Part shown: positions 33,467 to 43,419 of the stretch, piece by piece
How the letters are laid out: every line of letters starts with the position of its first letter
How positions within the stretch are numbered: the first letter of the stretch is position 1
The notes under the pieces: model-generated
What the model was told of the DNA's origin: nothing
The model's database searches: none
Seen by the model: only the letters and a program-made list of their open reading frames with translations
Translations under genes and position numbers: made by a program
From: Actinomycetota bacterium
GTDB lineage: Bacteria > Actinomycetota > Acidimicrobiia > Acidimicrobiales > Ilumatobacteraceae
NCBI GenBank assembly: GCA_016870775.1
Contig: VGAK01000007.1
Coordinates: 22,253-86,252 of the forward strand
Direction of reading: 5' to 3'
Length of the DNA stretch: 64,000 bases

Positions 33467-33472
33467 TATCGT
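33467..33472 (+). promoter_or_regulatory. -10 element (TATCGT) of a leaderless GTG-start gene
   Basis: TATCGT ends 6 bases before the GTG at 33479, which sets that start for the dGTPase-like gene. Confidence 0.55.
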
Positions 33473-33478
33473 GGATGC

Positions 33479-34624
33479 GTGGACGACGAACGCACGGAAC
33501 GCGACGACATCTGGGTGTCGACGATGGGCGGCAATGCCGGAGGTGACGGCATCACCCTGGCGCACGCCGATTCATGGGCCGGCATCGGCACCACCGAGCT
33601 CGCCGACCGGCACGATCGCGAGGCTCACCATGTCGTCGAGTTGGCTCCTCTCGCCACGCGTGCGACCGGAGCCGGCATCCGCGCCCTCGCCGAGGAGGCG
33701 GACCCGTTCCGCACCTGCTTCGAGCGCGACCGGGACCGCATCCTTCACGCATCGGCGTTCCGGCGTCTCGCGGGCAAGACCCAGGTGTTCGTCTTTCCCG
33801 ACGACCACCAGCGCACCCGGCTCACGCATGCGCTCGAGGTCGCCCAGGTGGCGGTGTCGGTGGCGCGGGTGCTCCGCCTGAACGTCGCGCTCACCGAGGC
33901 GATCGCGCTCGGCCACGACTGCGGGCACGGTCCCGGTGGACACGCGAGCGAGGATGCACTGTCGCCGTATGTCGACGGGGGGTACGACCACGCGGTCTGG
34001 GGTGCCGATGCGGTCCTGTCCCCGCTCAATCTGTGCGACGAGACACTCGACGGTATCCGCAACCACTCGTGGTCGCGTCCCGCACCGCGCACACCCGAGG
34101 GAGAGATCGTCTCGTGGGCCGATCGGATCGCCTATGTGTGCCACGACTTCGAGGACGCCGTCTATGCGGGCGTGGTCGCCCCGGGGGATCTCCCCGCTCT
34201 CGTGCGCGAGCGGTGCGGCACCAGCCGTCGCGAGCAGTTGAGCACCTTCATCAACGGGATGATCGCGGCCACCGCGCGAACCGGTCGCATCGGCATGGTG
34301 CCCGACAGCGCCCAGGCTCTCGCGGAGTTCCGGCGATTCAACTACGAGCGCATCTACCAACGGCCCGAGTCACGGGCCCAGGCGACCGCGGTGATCGACA
34401 TGTTGCGCGCACTCGTCGACCACTACCTGGTGCATCCCGAGGCGATCCCGGCCCACGCGGAGGATCCCTTCGATGCGGGGACAGAGCGCGCGGTGCGCGA
34501 GGTGGTCACCTACGTGGGGGGAATGACCGACAGGTACGCCTGCGAGCAGGCCGTGAGATTGATCGGATACCCGGAGAGCCGGTTGCCCCGCGGCATCGAC
34601 ACGATCCCCGGCCCGCGCCACTGA
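33479..34624 (+). CDS. Deoxyguanosinetriphosphate triphosphohydrolase-like protein
   Basis: 381 residues of the HD-domain dNTPase family: RDRDRILHASAFRRLAGKTQVF near residue 85, RTRLTHALEVAQ, GHDCGHGPGGHASE (HD motif, near residue 145) and the later SWADRIAYVCHDFEDA with the metal-binding Asp. Hydrolyses dNTPs to nucleosides and triphosphate, adjusting the nucleotide pool. The first 50 residues are polar and variable. GTG start and no leader. It lies between rpmA and obgE on the opposite strand to both. Confidence 0.9.
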   Translation: MDDERTERDDIWVSTMGGNAGGDGITLAHADSWAGIGTTELADRHDREAHHVVELAPLATRATGAGIRALAEEADPFRTCFERDRDRILHASAFRRLAGKTQVFVFPDDHQRTRLTHALEVAQVAVSVARVLRLNVALTEAIALGHDCGHGPGGHASEDALSPYVDGGYDHAVWGADAVLSPLNLCDETLDGIRNHSWSRPAPRTPEGEIVSWADRIAYVCHDFEDAVYAGVVAPGDLPALVRERCGTSRREQLSTFINGMIAATARTGRIGMVPDSAQALAEFRRFNYERIYQRPESRAQATAVIDMLRALVDHYLVHPEAIPAHAEDPFDAGTERAVREVVTYVGGMTDRYACEQAVRLIGYPESRLPRGIDTIPGPRH

Positions 34625-34649
34625 CCGGGGCCCGAGCGCCGCCCACAAT

Positions 34650-34661
34650 CCGGGCGCCCGG
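34650..34661. terminator. GC palindrome between convergent dgt-like gene and rpmA
   Basis: CCGGGCGCCCGG is a perfect 12-base palindrome in the 61-base gap between the two stop codons. It could end both transcripts, but there is no T-run. Confidence 0.25.
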
Positions 34662-34685
34662 ACGCGTAGTGCGCGATCGGGTGCG

Positions 34686-34940
34686 TCAGTCGACGGGAAG
34701 GACGTCGACGATCTTGCGCCCGTTGCGCTCGCCGAACTTCACCGAGCCATCCACGAGGGCGAACAACGTGTCGTCCTTGCCCTTGCCGACGTTCTTGCCC
34801 GGGTGCGTGCGCGTCCCGCGCTGGCGCACGAGGATCGTTCCGGCGGTGATCCTGGTGCCGTCGAACACCTTCACGCCGAGGCGCTGCGCGTTCGAGTCGC
34901 GCCCGTTGCGGGTTGACCCGCCACCCTTTGTCTTTGACAT
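34686..34940 (-). CDS. rpmA: 50S ribosomal protein L27
   Basis: 84 residues starting [20 protein letters not shown], the L27 N-terminus that reaches the peptidyl-transferase centre. No Firmicutes-type cleaved leader. It follows rplU with a 6-base gap; both should be on one transcript. Confidence 0.96.
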   Translation of the reverse strand: MSKTKGGGSTRNGRDSNAQRLGVKVFDGTRITAGTILVRQRGTRTHPGKNVGKGKDDTLFALVDGSVKFGERNGRKIVDVLPVD

Positions 34941-34946
34941 GTCAGG

Positions 34947-35258
34947 TCAGCCTTTCGCGATGGAGACGATCTCGACGACCGAGTACTGCTGGCGGTGGCC
35001 GAAGCGCCGACGCTGATTGGTGCGGCGCTTGTAGGTGAAGCCGTCGATCTTGACGCCCTTGGCGGTGCCGATCACGCGGCCCTTCACCGAGGCGCCCTTC
35101 AACTGGTCGGGGGTGGACAAGATGGTGGACCCATCGACCACCAGCACCGGGGTCAGCGAGACCTCGGCACCGTCTTCGACGCCGAGCAACTCGACCTGGA
35201 TGGTCTCGCCCTGGGCGACCTTGGTCTGCTTGCCACCGGAAGCGATCACTGCGTACAT
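34947..35258 (-). CDS. rplU: 50S ribosomal protein L21
   Basis: 103 residues (MYAVIASGGKQTKV... KRRTNQRRRFGHRQQYS), full length. The ATG at 35258 gives the canonical start; a GAGACC sequence lies 4 bases before it and TAGTGT about 12 bases upstream acts as -10. First gene of rplU-rpmA. Confidence 0.95.
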   Translation of the reverse strand: MYAVIASGGKQTKVAQGETIQVELLGVEDGAEVSLTPVLVVDGSTILSTPDQLKGASVKGRVIGTAKGVKIDGFTYKRRTNQRRRFGHRQQYSVVEIVSIAKG

Positions 35259-35377
35259 AGCGGTCTCAAACACTATCCGTGCCCCCGGCGATCCCCACCG
35301 GGATCCGCTCCCGAGGGACACCCACCGCTATCGGGCCTCCACGACGCACACCCCTCGCGCCGAGGGGAACCGCCGGC

Positions 35378-37192
35378 TCAGTCGAGCAGGCTGAAGTCGA
35401 CCTTCACGCCGCGTCCGGCGCACTCGGGGCACTCCCCGGAGAAGGCCGTGATGAGTCCCTCGCCGATCCGCTTGCGGGTCATCTCGACGAGCCCGAGCTC
35501 TGAGATGTCGAAGACCTGGGTGCGCGTCTTGTCACGCGACAGGGCCTGACGGAACGAGTCGACCACCTTGCGGCGGTTGTCCTTGATCTCCATGTCGATG
35601 AAGTCGATCACGATGATTCCACCGATGTCGCGCAGGCGGAGCTGGTGGGCGATCTCCTGGGCGGCCTCGAGGTTGTTCACGAACACCGTCTCCTCGAGAT
35701 TCGACGACCCGACGTTGCGGCCGGTGTTCACATCGATCACGGTGAGGGCCTCGGTGTGCTCGATGATGATCGAGCCGCCGGAGGGCAGCCAGACCTTGCG
35801 GTCGAGTGCCTTGTGGAGTTGCTCGTGGACATGGTTCGTCTCGAACAACGAGAGCGGCTCGGCCTCGCGGTCGAAGTACTCCACACGATCCGCGAGCTCG
35901 GGATTGAAGTCCGACACGTACGACTTGATGTCCTCGAAGAGTCTGCGATCGTCGATGACCACTCCGCGGTACTCGGCACTGAACTCCTCGCGGATGACGC
36001 GCACGGCGAGTTCGGGTTCGCGGTAGAGCAGGCTGGGACCGTTCGCCTTCTTCGCGGCCTCCTCGATCTCGGCCCACTGCTCGAGCAGGCGTGTCATGTC
36101 GGCGGTCAGCTCGTGCTCGGTCGCATCCTCGGCTGCGGTGCGCACGATGACGCCGTGCTCGGAGGGCTTGACGCGGTCGAGGATCGCGCGCAATCTGCGT
36201 CGCTCGGAATCGGCGAGGCGCTTGGAGATCCCGTAGGTCTTCGAGTTGGGAATGAGCACCACGAAGCGACCCGGCAGCGAGACCTCCTGCGTCAGGCGGG
36301 CACCCTTGGCCCCGATCGGGTTCTTGGTGACTTGGCACAGGATCATCTGGCTGCGTCGCAGGATGTGCTCGATGCGCGCGGTGTCCTTGTGCTCGACATC
36401 GGCGGTGTCGAAGGAGACATCGCCCCTGTAGAGAACCGCGTTCTTCGGCGTGGCGATGTCGACGAAGGCCGCCTCCATGCCCGCGAGCACGTTCTGCACC
36501 CTGCCCAGGTAGATGTTGCCGTGGATCTGTCCGATGTCGTCGGCGGGGCGGCTCACGTGGTGCTCGATCAGGTTGCGACCCTCCATCACGGCGACCTGAG
36601 TGACGCCGTCGCGCACCTGCACGCACATCAGGTAGCGCCCGACGGGCCGACCGTTGCGCTCGCGGCCGCGGCGCCGCTCGATGATCTCTGCGTCGGCATC
36701 GGGGCGCGGGGTCTCGCGCGACTGTTGCCCCCCACGGGAACGACCGCGTCCACCACGTCGGCGCTTCTTCTTGCCGTCGCTCTGCTTCTGCTTGCCGGCA
36801 CCGTCCCCACCGTGACCCTTCGAGGCGGGCACCGGCGGAGCCGGACGGGTGTCACCGATGCGGGGCTTGCGCGCAAATCCGGGGGGCGGGCCCGGCGGTC
36901 GCGGCGGAGCCGACATGTCGGACGCCGAGCCGGTTGGTGCCGGGTCGTGTGCTGCCGGGTTGCCAGCGCCCGACGATGGTGCACTGCCGTGGGATGGGGA
37001 ACTTCCGCCCACCCGGGGTGCGGTGCCGGTCTGGCCGGCGCCATCGGTGGGCTTGCGGCGGTTCTTGCCGCCGCGCGACCCACGCCGACGCTTGCGTGCT
37101 TGTCCGTTGCCGTTGGCCGATCCGTTGTCGGACCGGCCCTCACCTGAAGCGGCACCCCCGGAGGGCGCGACACCCGAGTCGTTGGTGTTCAT
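35378..37192 (-). CDS. Ribonuclease E/G family protein
   Basis: 604 residues. The first 200 or so are low-complexity and rich in Gly, Ser, Pro, Arg and Lys (probable RNA-binding, disordered). An S1 domain follows (about 225-330), then the catalytic DNase I-like core with LTVIDVNTGR and GIIVIDFIDME (metal Asp residues), and the Zn-link CPECAGRG near the C-terminus. Endoribonuclease for mRNA decay and rRNA maturation. The ATG at 37192 is chosen with GAGAAA upstream. The position upstream of rplU is conserved in actinobacteria. Confidence 0.92.
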   Translation of the reverse strand: MNTNDSGVAPSGGAASGEGRSDNGSANGNGQARKRRRGSRGGKNRRKPTDGAGQTGTAPRVGGSSPSHGSAPSSGAGNPAAHDPAPTGSASDMSAPPRPPGPPPGFARKPRIGDTRPAPPVPASKGHGGDGAGKQKQSDGKKKRRRGGRGRSRGGQQSRETPRPDADAEIIERRRGRERNGRPVGRYLMCVQVRDGVTQVAVMEGRNLIEHHVSRPADDIGQIHGNIYLGRVQNVLAGMEAAFVDIATPKNAVLYRGDVSFDTADVEHKDTARIEHILRRSQMILCQVTKNPIGAKGARLTQEVSLPGRFVVLIPNSKTYGISKRLADSERRRLRAILDRVKPSEHGVIVRTAAEDATEHELTADMTRLLEQWAEIEEAAKKANGPSLLYREPELAVRVIREEFSAEYRGVVIDDRRLFEDIKSYVSDFNPELADRVEYFDREAEPLSLFETNHVHEQLHKALDRKVWLPSGGSIIIEHTEALTVIDVNTGRNVGSSNLEETVFVNNLEAAQEIAHQLRLRDIGGIIVIDFIDMEIKDNRRKVVDSFRQALSRDKTRTQVFDISELGLVEMTRKRIGEGLITAFSGECPECAGRGVKVDFSLLD

Positions 37193-37306
37193 CTGGGTTT
37201 TCTCGATTCTCTTCGACGTGTCGCGCACGAGGCGCGCCACGCAGTTCCCGCCGCTGCCGGGTCTGGCGCGGCGGGTCCTGTCGGACGGTTGGCCCAAGGG
37301 ACCCTG
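37193..37306 (-). promoter_or_regulatory. Long 5' leader of the RNase E/G gene with strong hairpin
   Basis: A TACCCT -10 hexamer (37318-37313, minus strand) predicts a start near 37306 and a leader of about 114 bases. It holds a perfect 8-base stem, CCCGCCGC/GCGGCGGG, formed by 37275-37268 and 37254-37247 around a 13-base loop. E. coli rne is autoregulated through a leader hairpin; the same is possible here by analogy. Confidence 0.45.
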
Positions 37307-37328
37307 TGGACAAGGGTACCCGCCGCTG

Positions 37329-38501
37329 TCAGCGAAAACGGCGCATGTGCACGCTCTGGGCCAGCCCGATCATCATGGCGAAGGCCACCGTGTGGGACCC
37401 CCCGTAGGACACGAAGGGCAGGGGCACCCCGCTGACCGGGGTGATGCCCATCGTCATTCCGATGTTCTGGAAGGCCTGCCAGAGGATCATCGTGAACACC
37501 CCGGTGCAGACCAGGGTGCCGAGGCGGTCCTGGGCGAGGCGGGCGATCCTGAAGATGCGCCACAGCACAACTGCGAACAGAGACAGCACGATCCCGCAGC
37601 CCACCATCCCGAACTGCTCCCCCACCGCGGAAAAGACGAAGTCGGTCGACTGCACCGGGATGAACCGGCCGTTGGTGAGCGGCCCGTCGAGATAGCCCTT
37701 GCCGAAGAAGCCGCCCGTGGCGACGGCGCGCTTGGCGAAGCGCACCTGGGTGATCAGTTGCTGGAGGCTTGCCGAGTCGGAGTTCTGGTTCAAGAACCCG
37801 GTGATGCGCTGCAACTGGTAGTCGCGCACCACTCCCGAGACCACACCGGCCACCACCGACGAGACGCTCAGCGTGGTGATCAAGATGATGTAGCGGGCCC
37901 TCGCGCCGGCCACCAACAGCACACCCATCGCCATCGCAACCACGACCGAGGCCGACCCGAGGTCGGGTTCGACCGCGATCAGCACCACCGGCACACCGAC
38001 GATGAACAGCGACCGGATGAACATCTCGTAGGACACCTCCTCGGTGTCACCGCGCGCGAGGTATCCGGCCAGCAGCAGGAGCGTCGTGACCTTCGAGATC
38101 TCGGAGGGCTGCACCGAGATCGGCCCGAGGTCGAAGGACAGGCGCGCACCGCCGATCACCGCACCGGTCACGAGCACGAGCACGAGCAGGAAGAGTGTCC
38201 CCGCGTACAACAGGTTCGCGTTCCCGTGCAACTGCACGTAGTCGAGCCACATCACCACCACCATCGCCACCAGCGCCACGATGATGAAGGCCACCTGGCG
38301 CTGTGCGAACGAGAACGGGTCCGATCCCCTGCTGATGAGGCGCGGCCGCGTCGCCGAGTAGACGATGAAGACCCCGATCGTGTTGAGCAGACCGACCGCG
38401 GTCATGAGGACCCAGTCGATGCTGCGCGTCGGCGCGGTGATCCCCCGCTTGATGTTGCCGAGCCCGGAGTCGGGCCGGCGCGTGGAGAGAATCCCAGCCA
38501 T
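37329..38501 (-). CDS. rodA: Rod-shape SEDS glycosyltransferase RodA
   Basis: 390 residues, about ten membrane helices. FtsW/RodA/SpoVE hallmarks: LSFDLGPISVQPSEISK near residue 140, AVEPDLGSA near residue 190, GEQFGMVG near residue 305 and GVPLPFVSYGG near residue 360. Polymerises lipid II during elongation with PBP2. The ATG at 38501 overlaps the PBP2 stop by one base (TGATG). Last gene of mreB-mreC-mreD-mrdA-rodA. Confidence 0.93.
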   Translation of the reverse strand: MAGILSTRRPDSGLGNIKRGITAPTRSIDWVLMTAVGLLNTIGVFIVYSATRPRLISRGSDPFSFAQRQVAFIIVALVAMVVVMWLDYVQLHGNANLLYAGTLFLLVLVLVTGAVIGGARLSFDLGPISVQPSEISKVTTLLLLAGYLARGDTEEVSYEMFIRSLFIVGVPVVLIAVEPDLGSASVVVAMAMGVLLVAGARARYIILITTLSVSSVVAGVVSGVVRDYQLQRITGFLNQNSDSASLQQLITQVRFAKRAVATGGFFGKGYLDGPLTNGRFIPVQSTDFVFSAVGEQFGMVGCGIVLSLFAVVLWRIFRIARLAQDRLGTLVCTGVFTMILWQAFQNIGMTMGITPVSGVPLPFVSYGGSHTVAFAMMIGLAQSVHMRRFR

Positions 38502-40666
38502 CAGTCGCGCACCGACGATCCGGTGCCGACCAGACACAGCGGGTTCGGCAGGTACTGGGGTTGGGCGACCTCGAAACTGTTCACGTCGAGCGGATCCGAC
38601 GGGAGGGCCTTGCCGACCCGGATCTTGCCCGCGAGCGCGGTGAAGACGCACTTCACCACGGGTGCAGCCGCGCGGGATCCGAAACCGGCTTTCTCGATGA
38701 AGGTGCTCGCGGTGTAGGGCTTCGCAGGATCCTTCGAGAACGCCGCGAACGCCGAGGAGTCGTTCCACGGCAGGTTGCCCGCGCCCTGTGCGGTGCCCGT
38801 CTTGCCGGCGATCGGCAGTGTCGCCTTCGGGTACGAGCGGAAGAGTTTCTCGCCGGTGGTCGCATGGTAGAAGTCGTACCGCTTGCCCGGTCCGTTGATC
38901 ACGCGCGTCAATCCGCGCACGATCGGGTCGCGGACGTCCTCGCGAAGACCGATGTCGCGGATCACCTGGGGGGCCGTGAAGTCGCGCAGGATCGTCCCCG
39001 CCCGCAGATCGACTGCGCCCGATTTTCCGTCGGGGGTCCCCGGAGTCCAGATCGCACGCACCACGCGGGGTCGCACGACCTTGCCGCCGTTGGCGAGGGT
39101 TCCATAGGCGACGGCCAACTGCAGTGGTGTGGCCGAGAGCAGGCCCTGTCCGATCGCGAACTGGACGTTGTCGCCCACGTAATAGCCCTCGCCCTCCTCC
39201 CTGGCGATCGCGCCCGACTCGGCGAGTCGCTCCTTGAGGAGCCGGCTCGGGATCGTGCCGGTGAACTCGTACGGCAGGTCGATCTCGGTCGGCGAACCGA
39301 ACCCGAACAAGCGGACCTGTTCCTCGAGCACCGGCCTGTTGCCGCGCTCGGTGAAGATCTGCTCGCCGATCTTGTAGAAGAACACGTCGGAGGAAACCGC
39401 GAGGGAGTCCACGACGTTGACCCGGCCGTACTTGCACGGGGCGCCGTTGCCGCAGTTGGCGTTCTTGAAGATGCACTTGACGTTCAGCTGGCACCGCTCC
39501 TCGGGGATGCTCTGGAGCTTGTAGGTGCCCTCGTCCAAGAGCAGGTACGACGTGCCGCCGGGAAGCTGGCCGGTGTTGAGCGCCGCGAAGGCGACGAAGG
39601 GCTTGAAGGTCGAACCGAGGTTGTAGCGACCCGAGATCGCCCGGTTCACGAGGATCGACAGGTCGGGGTCGTCGGTGCGCGGGAAGAGCTGCTGGAACTT
39701 CTCCGAGGAGATGCCGGCGTTGAACCATCTGTTGTCGAAGTTCGGGTAGGAGGCCATCGCGAGCACCTCGCCGGTCTCGTGGTTCATCACCACGCTCGAG
39801 CCTGCCGGCGCCTTGTAGAAGACAGCCTCCGGGTACCTCGGGTCGGGCTCGCCGAAGGCGAGGACGGTGGGAGCCTCGGTGCGACGGCGCGCGCGGATCT
39901 CGGTCTGGAGGGCCTGTTCGGTGAACTGTTGCATGTCGAGGTCGATCGAGAGCTGGACGTCGTTGCCGGGTATCGGCTCCCGGCGCTCCAACTGGCGCAG
40001 GATCCGACCGCGGGAGTCGACCTCGTACTTCACGTAGCCCGGCGTGCCGCGCAGGACCGACTCGTAGGTCTGCTCGACACCGAACTGACCGACGCGGGCA
40101 TCGGGGTCGTAGCCGAGATTCCTGTAGTACTCGAGTTCGGACTCGCGGATCGCCCCGAGGAACCCCACCACGTGGCTCGCCACCGGCGCGTACGGGTACT
40201 CGCGTCTCCAGTGCTCGCGCACATCGACACCGGGGTAGTCCTCGGATCTCTCGCGCAAGAACACCGCGAGCGACTCGTCGATGTCCTCCCTCAGCGGGGC
40301 TGGCTGCAGCTGGTCGTAGCGCTTGGACTTGTAGCGCTCCTCCAACTGCTCGAGGCTCAGCCCGAGCGCCCCCGAGAGCCGGTTCCACATCTGCTGGCGT
40401 GCGAGCGGCCGCGCGACCACTTGGCGATCGATCGTCACGGTCAGCACACGCTCGTTGTCAGCAACGATGCGCCCCTCGAGGTCGAAGATCCGGCCGCGCT
40501 CGGGGGTCAACTTCACCGTACGGGTGCGCACCTCCCGCACGCGTTCCTCGAGCCCCGGGGCATCGAGGACCTGCAGGAACCACAGACGGACGCACAGGAT
40601 TCCCCCGAGGATCGCGGCCACCGTGCCGAGCACCGCCGTGCGCGAGACGCGCCGTTCACCGACCAC
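38501..40666 (-). CDS. mrdA: Penicillin-binding protein 2 (class B transpeptidase)
   Basis: 721 residues: short cytoplasmic start, one membrane helix (about 11-32), dimerisation domain and transpeptidase domain. Active-site motifs: GSTFKP (SxxK Ser near residue 353), SSD in the SxN place, and KTGTAQG near residue 630. Between the first two there is a cluster of four Cys spaced C-x5-C-x6-C-x5-C. GTG start, 6 bases after mreD. Cross-links side-wall peptidoglycan with RodA. Confidence 0.93.
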   Translation of the reverse strand: MVGERRVSRTAVLGTVAAILGGILCVRLWFLQVLDAPGLEERVREVRTRTVKLTPERGRIFDLEGRIVADNERVLTVTIDRQVVARPLARQQMWNRLSGALGLSLEQLEERYKSKRYDQLQPAPLREDIDESLAVFLRERSEDYPGVDVREHWRREYPYAPVASHVVGFLGAIRESELEYYRNLGYDPDARVGQFGVEQTYESVLRGTPGYVKYEVDSRGRILRQLERREPIPGNDVQLSIDLDMQQFTEQALQTEIRARRRTEAPTVLAFGEPDPRYPEAVFYKAPAGSSVVMNHETGEVLAMASYPNFDNRWFNAGISSEKFQQLFPRTDDPDLSILVNRAISGRYNLGSTFKPFVAFAALNTGQLPGGTSYLLLDEGTYKLQSIPEERCQLNVKCIFKNANCGNGAPCKYGRVNVVDSLAVSSDVFFYKIGEQIFTERGNRPVLEEQVRLFGFGSPTEIDLPYEFTGTIPSRLLKERLAESGAIAREEGEGYYVGDNVQFAIGQGLLSATPLQLAVAYGTLANGGKVVRPRVVRAIWTPGTPDGKSGAVDLRAGTILRDFTAPQVIRDIGLREDVRDPIVRGLTRVINGPGKRYDFYHATTGEKLFRSYPKATLPIAGKTGTAQGAGNLPWNDSSAFAAFSKDPAKPYTASTFIEKAGFGSRAAAPVVKCVFTALAGKIRVGKALPSDPLDVNSFEVAQPQYLPNPLCLVGTGSSVRD

Positions 40667-40672
40667 TGCCGG

Positions 40673-41194
40673 TCACCTCACCCTCGTCCGGTCGCTCAGT
40701 GCCCACCTGCACACCCAGTGCGCCGGCGGTGTCGCGAGTGCGTTGAAGACGGCGACGACGAGCGCGATCAGGAACACCTGACCGGTCAGGGCGCCCTCGG
40801 TGCCGGTCACCTCGAGGGCGAGCGGCATGAGGAACATCCCGAGCGCACTGGCCGCCGCTGCCATCAACATGCGCGTCCACCAAGTGGGTGCGTGCACGAA
40901 CGTGTTCGCGAGCCCCGAGGCGTACCCCACCACGGCGAACACCGCCGCGCCGAGACCGAGCGGCGTGGTCAGGACGAGGTCGTAGAGCAGGCCGACCACG
41001 AACCCGGCGACCGCCCCGGTCTCGGACCCGCGCGCGAGTCCGCTGGCAGCCGCGAGCAGCACCATCACCTGCAGGCTCACACCGAAGGGCCGCATGTCGT
41101 TGAGGATCGTGGTCTGCACACCGAGCAGCACCATGCCCACGAGCACGAGCCGGAACCACCGGTTCTCCGCGATGCGCAGGAGAGCGTCGATCAC
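40673..41194 (-). CDS. mreD: Rod-shape-determining protein MreD
   Basis: 173 residues with about five membrane helices, the usual MreD size and layout. It contains LLYDLVLTTPLGLGA, the conserved family patch, near residue 70. GTG start with a GTGA overlap with mreC. Confidence 0.88.
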   Translation of the reverse strand: MIDALLRIAENRWFRLVLVGMVLLGVQTTILNDMRPFGVSLQVMVLLAAASGLARGSETGAVAGFVVGLLYDLVLTTPLGLGAAVFAVVGYASGLANTFVHAPTWWTRMLMAAAASALGMFLMPLALEVTGTEGALTGQVFLIALVVAVFNALATPPAHWVCRWALSDRTRVR

Positions 41195-42303
41195 GGCTCG
41201 TCCACCCTCTCGGTGCTCGGCCGGTAGAGGAGCACCCTCACGAAATTGAGATAGTCGAGGTTCGCCGAGAGGTCGACCTCGAGCAGCGGACCGAGCGTGC
41301 CCGGCCTGCGCACGACCTTCGACACCGTCCCGACCACTATCCCCGGTGGCGCGAGTGATGTCGCACCACCGGCGGTGACGATCGGCGAGCCAACGGCGAC
41401 CTCACCGAATCGACTCTGGCTCTCGATGAAGCGCACGAACGGCGAACGCGACAGACCCCTGCCCTCGAGCGCCCCGGTCTCGCGGAGCGGCAGATCGACA
41501 CCGGCCGGCACCGTGATCGGCGACTTCGTCGCCTGGCCCGGCTGGTTGGGGCTCCCGTCACCGGGGACCGTCGTGGTCGCACCCGGGACCGGGATCGTCG
41601 AGGTGGTCGCGACAGTGGCACCCGGTGTGAACCCGGGGATGCCCGTCGTGGTCGTCGTGCGCGGCACCGTGGTCGTCGTCGATGTGGAGGTCGTGGAGGG
41701 TGCGGACTCGCCGCCCGGAATCGTCGTGGTGGTTGTGGTGGGGGGGGTGTTCACGACCTTGACGGCGAGCGAGTAGCCGGGATCGGTCACGAGCCTCACG
41801 ACGGCGCGCTTGTTGAAGACCCCCGTCACCTTGCCGATCAAGCCGGCCGCGTTCAGCACCGGCATGCCAACCTTGATCCCGCACTCGCTCCCACGGTTGA
41901 TCTCCACGGTTTGGGAGAAGTTCGACGGCGACTGTCCCACCACCTGGGCGGTGCACGAGGAGATTCCCGCGAGTGTCGGCAGCCCGTTCAATGCGAGGAG
42001 CTCCTGGGCCTCGCGCACGCTCGCGACGGCTGCGATCGCGGCGCCGTCGTTGTAGGCGATGAGGTCACGCAGCCTCCGGTTCTCGTCCTCGAGGTCGTCG
42101 TAGCGCACGATCCCGTTCCACGTGCTCTCGATCGGGTTGGTGACGACGCGCGCCGCGCTCTCGATCGGGCGGAAGACCACGCCGAAGGCCGAGCGCACCC
42201 CGTTGACCGCGCCGCTGCCCCGCAGGTCCAGCGTCACGAGGAGCACCGAGGTCAGGGCCAGGAGGAGGATCACCCGGCGCCGAGTGAAGGGTTGGCCCGC
42301 CAC
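41191..42303 (-). CDS. mreC: Rod-shape-determining protein MreC with Thr-rich insert
   Basis: 370 residues: N-terminal helix (about 11-26), coiled-coil (about 66-105) and periplasmic-side beta domains. The beta domain is split by a Thr/Ser/Pro/Gly insert at about 186-266 (TTTTTTIPGG, TTSTSTTTTVP), absent from standard MreC of about 280-320 residues. MreC scaffolds PBP2 and RodA. GTG start; GTGA overlap with mreD. Confidence 0.9.
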   Translation of the reverse strand: MAGQPFTRRRVILLLALTSVLLVTLDLRGSGAVNGVRSAFGVVFRPIESAARVVTNPIESTWNGIVRYDDLEDENRRLRDLIAYNDGAAIAAVASVREAQELLALNGLPTLAGISSCTAQVVGQSPSNFSQTVEINRGSECGIKVGMPVLNAAGLIGKVTGVFNKRAVVRLVTDPGYSLAVKVVNTPPTTTTTTIPGGESAPSTTSTSTTTTVPRTTTTTGIPGFTPGATVATTSTIPVPGATTTVPGDGSPNQPGQATKSPITVPAGVDLPLRETGALEGRGLSRSPFVRFIESQSRFGEVAVGSPIVTAGGATSLAPPGIVVGTVSKVVRRPGTLGPLLEVDLSANLDYLNFVRVLLYRPSTERVDEP

Positions 42304-42311
42304 GGGGGGAT

Positions 42312-43352
<1,041 letters not shown>

Positions 43353-43419
43353 AGGAAAATCTCCCCCGGTCGCGCGCAGACGCACGCCCCCGCGAGTCTC
43401 GATCGTAGTTGTCCCCGGA

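Noticed and set aside
38502..40388. N-terminal extension of RodA to 1019 codons
   Set aside because: The extra part is a frame-shifted shadow of PBP2; RodA starts at the TGATG junction.
38561..41227. 888-codon open frame on the plus strand
   Set aside because: Antisense to mrdA and mreD; its translation has no recognisable domain and is rich in His, Arg and Glu, as in a codon shadow.
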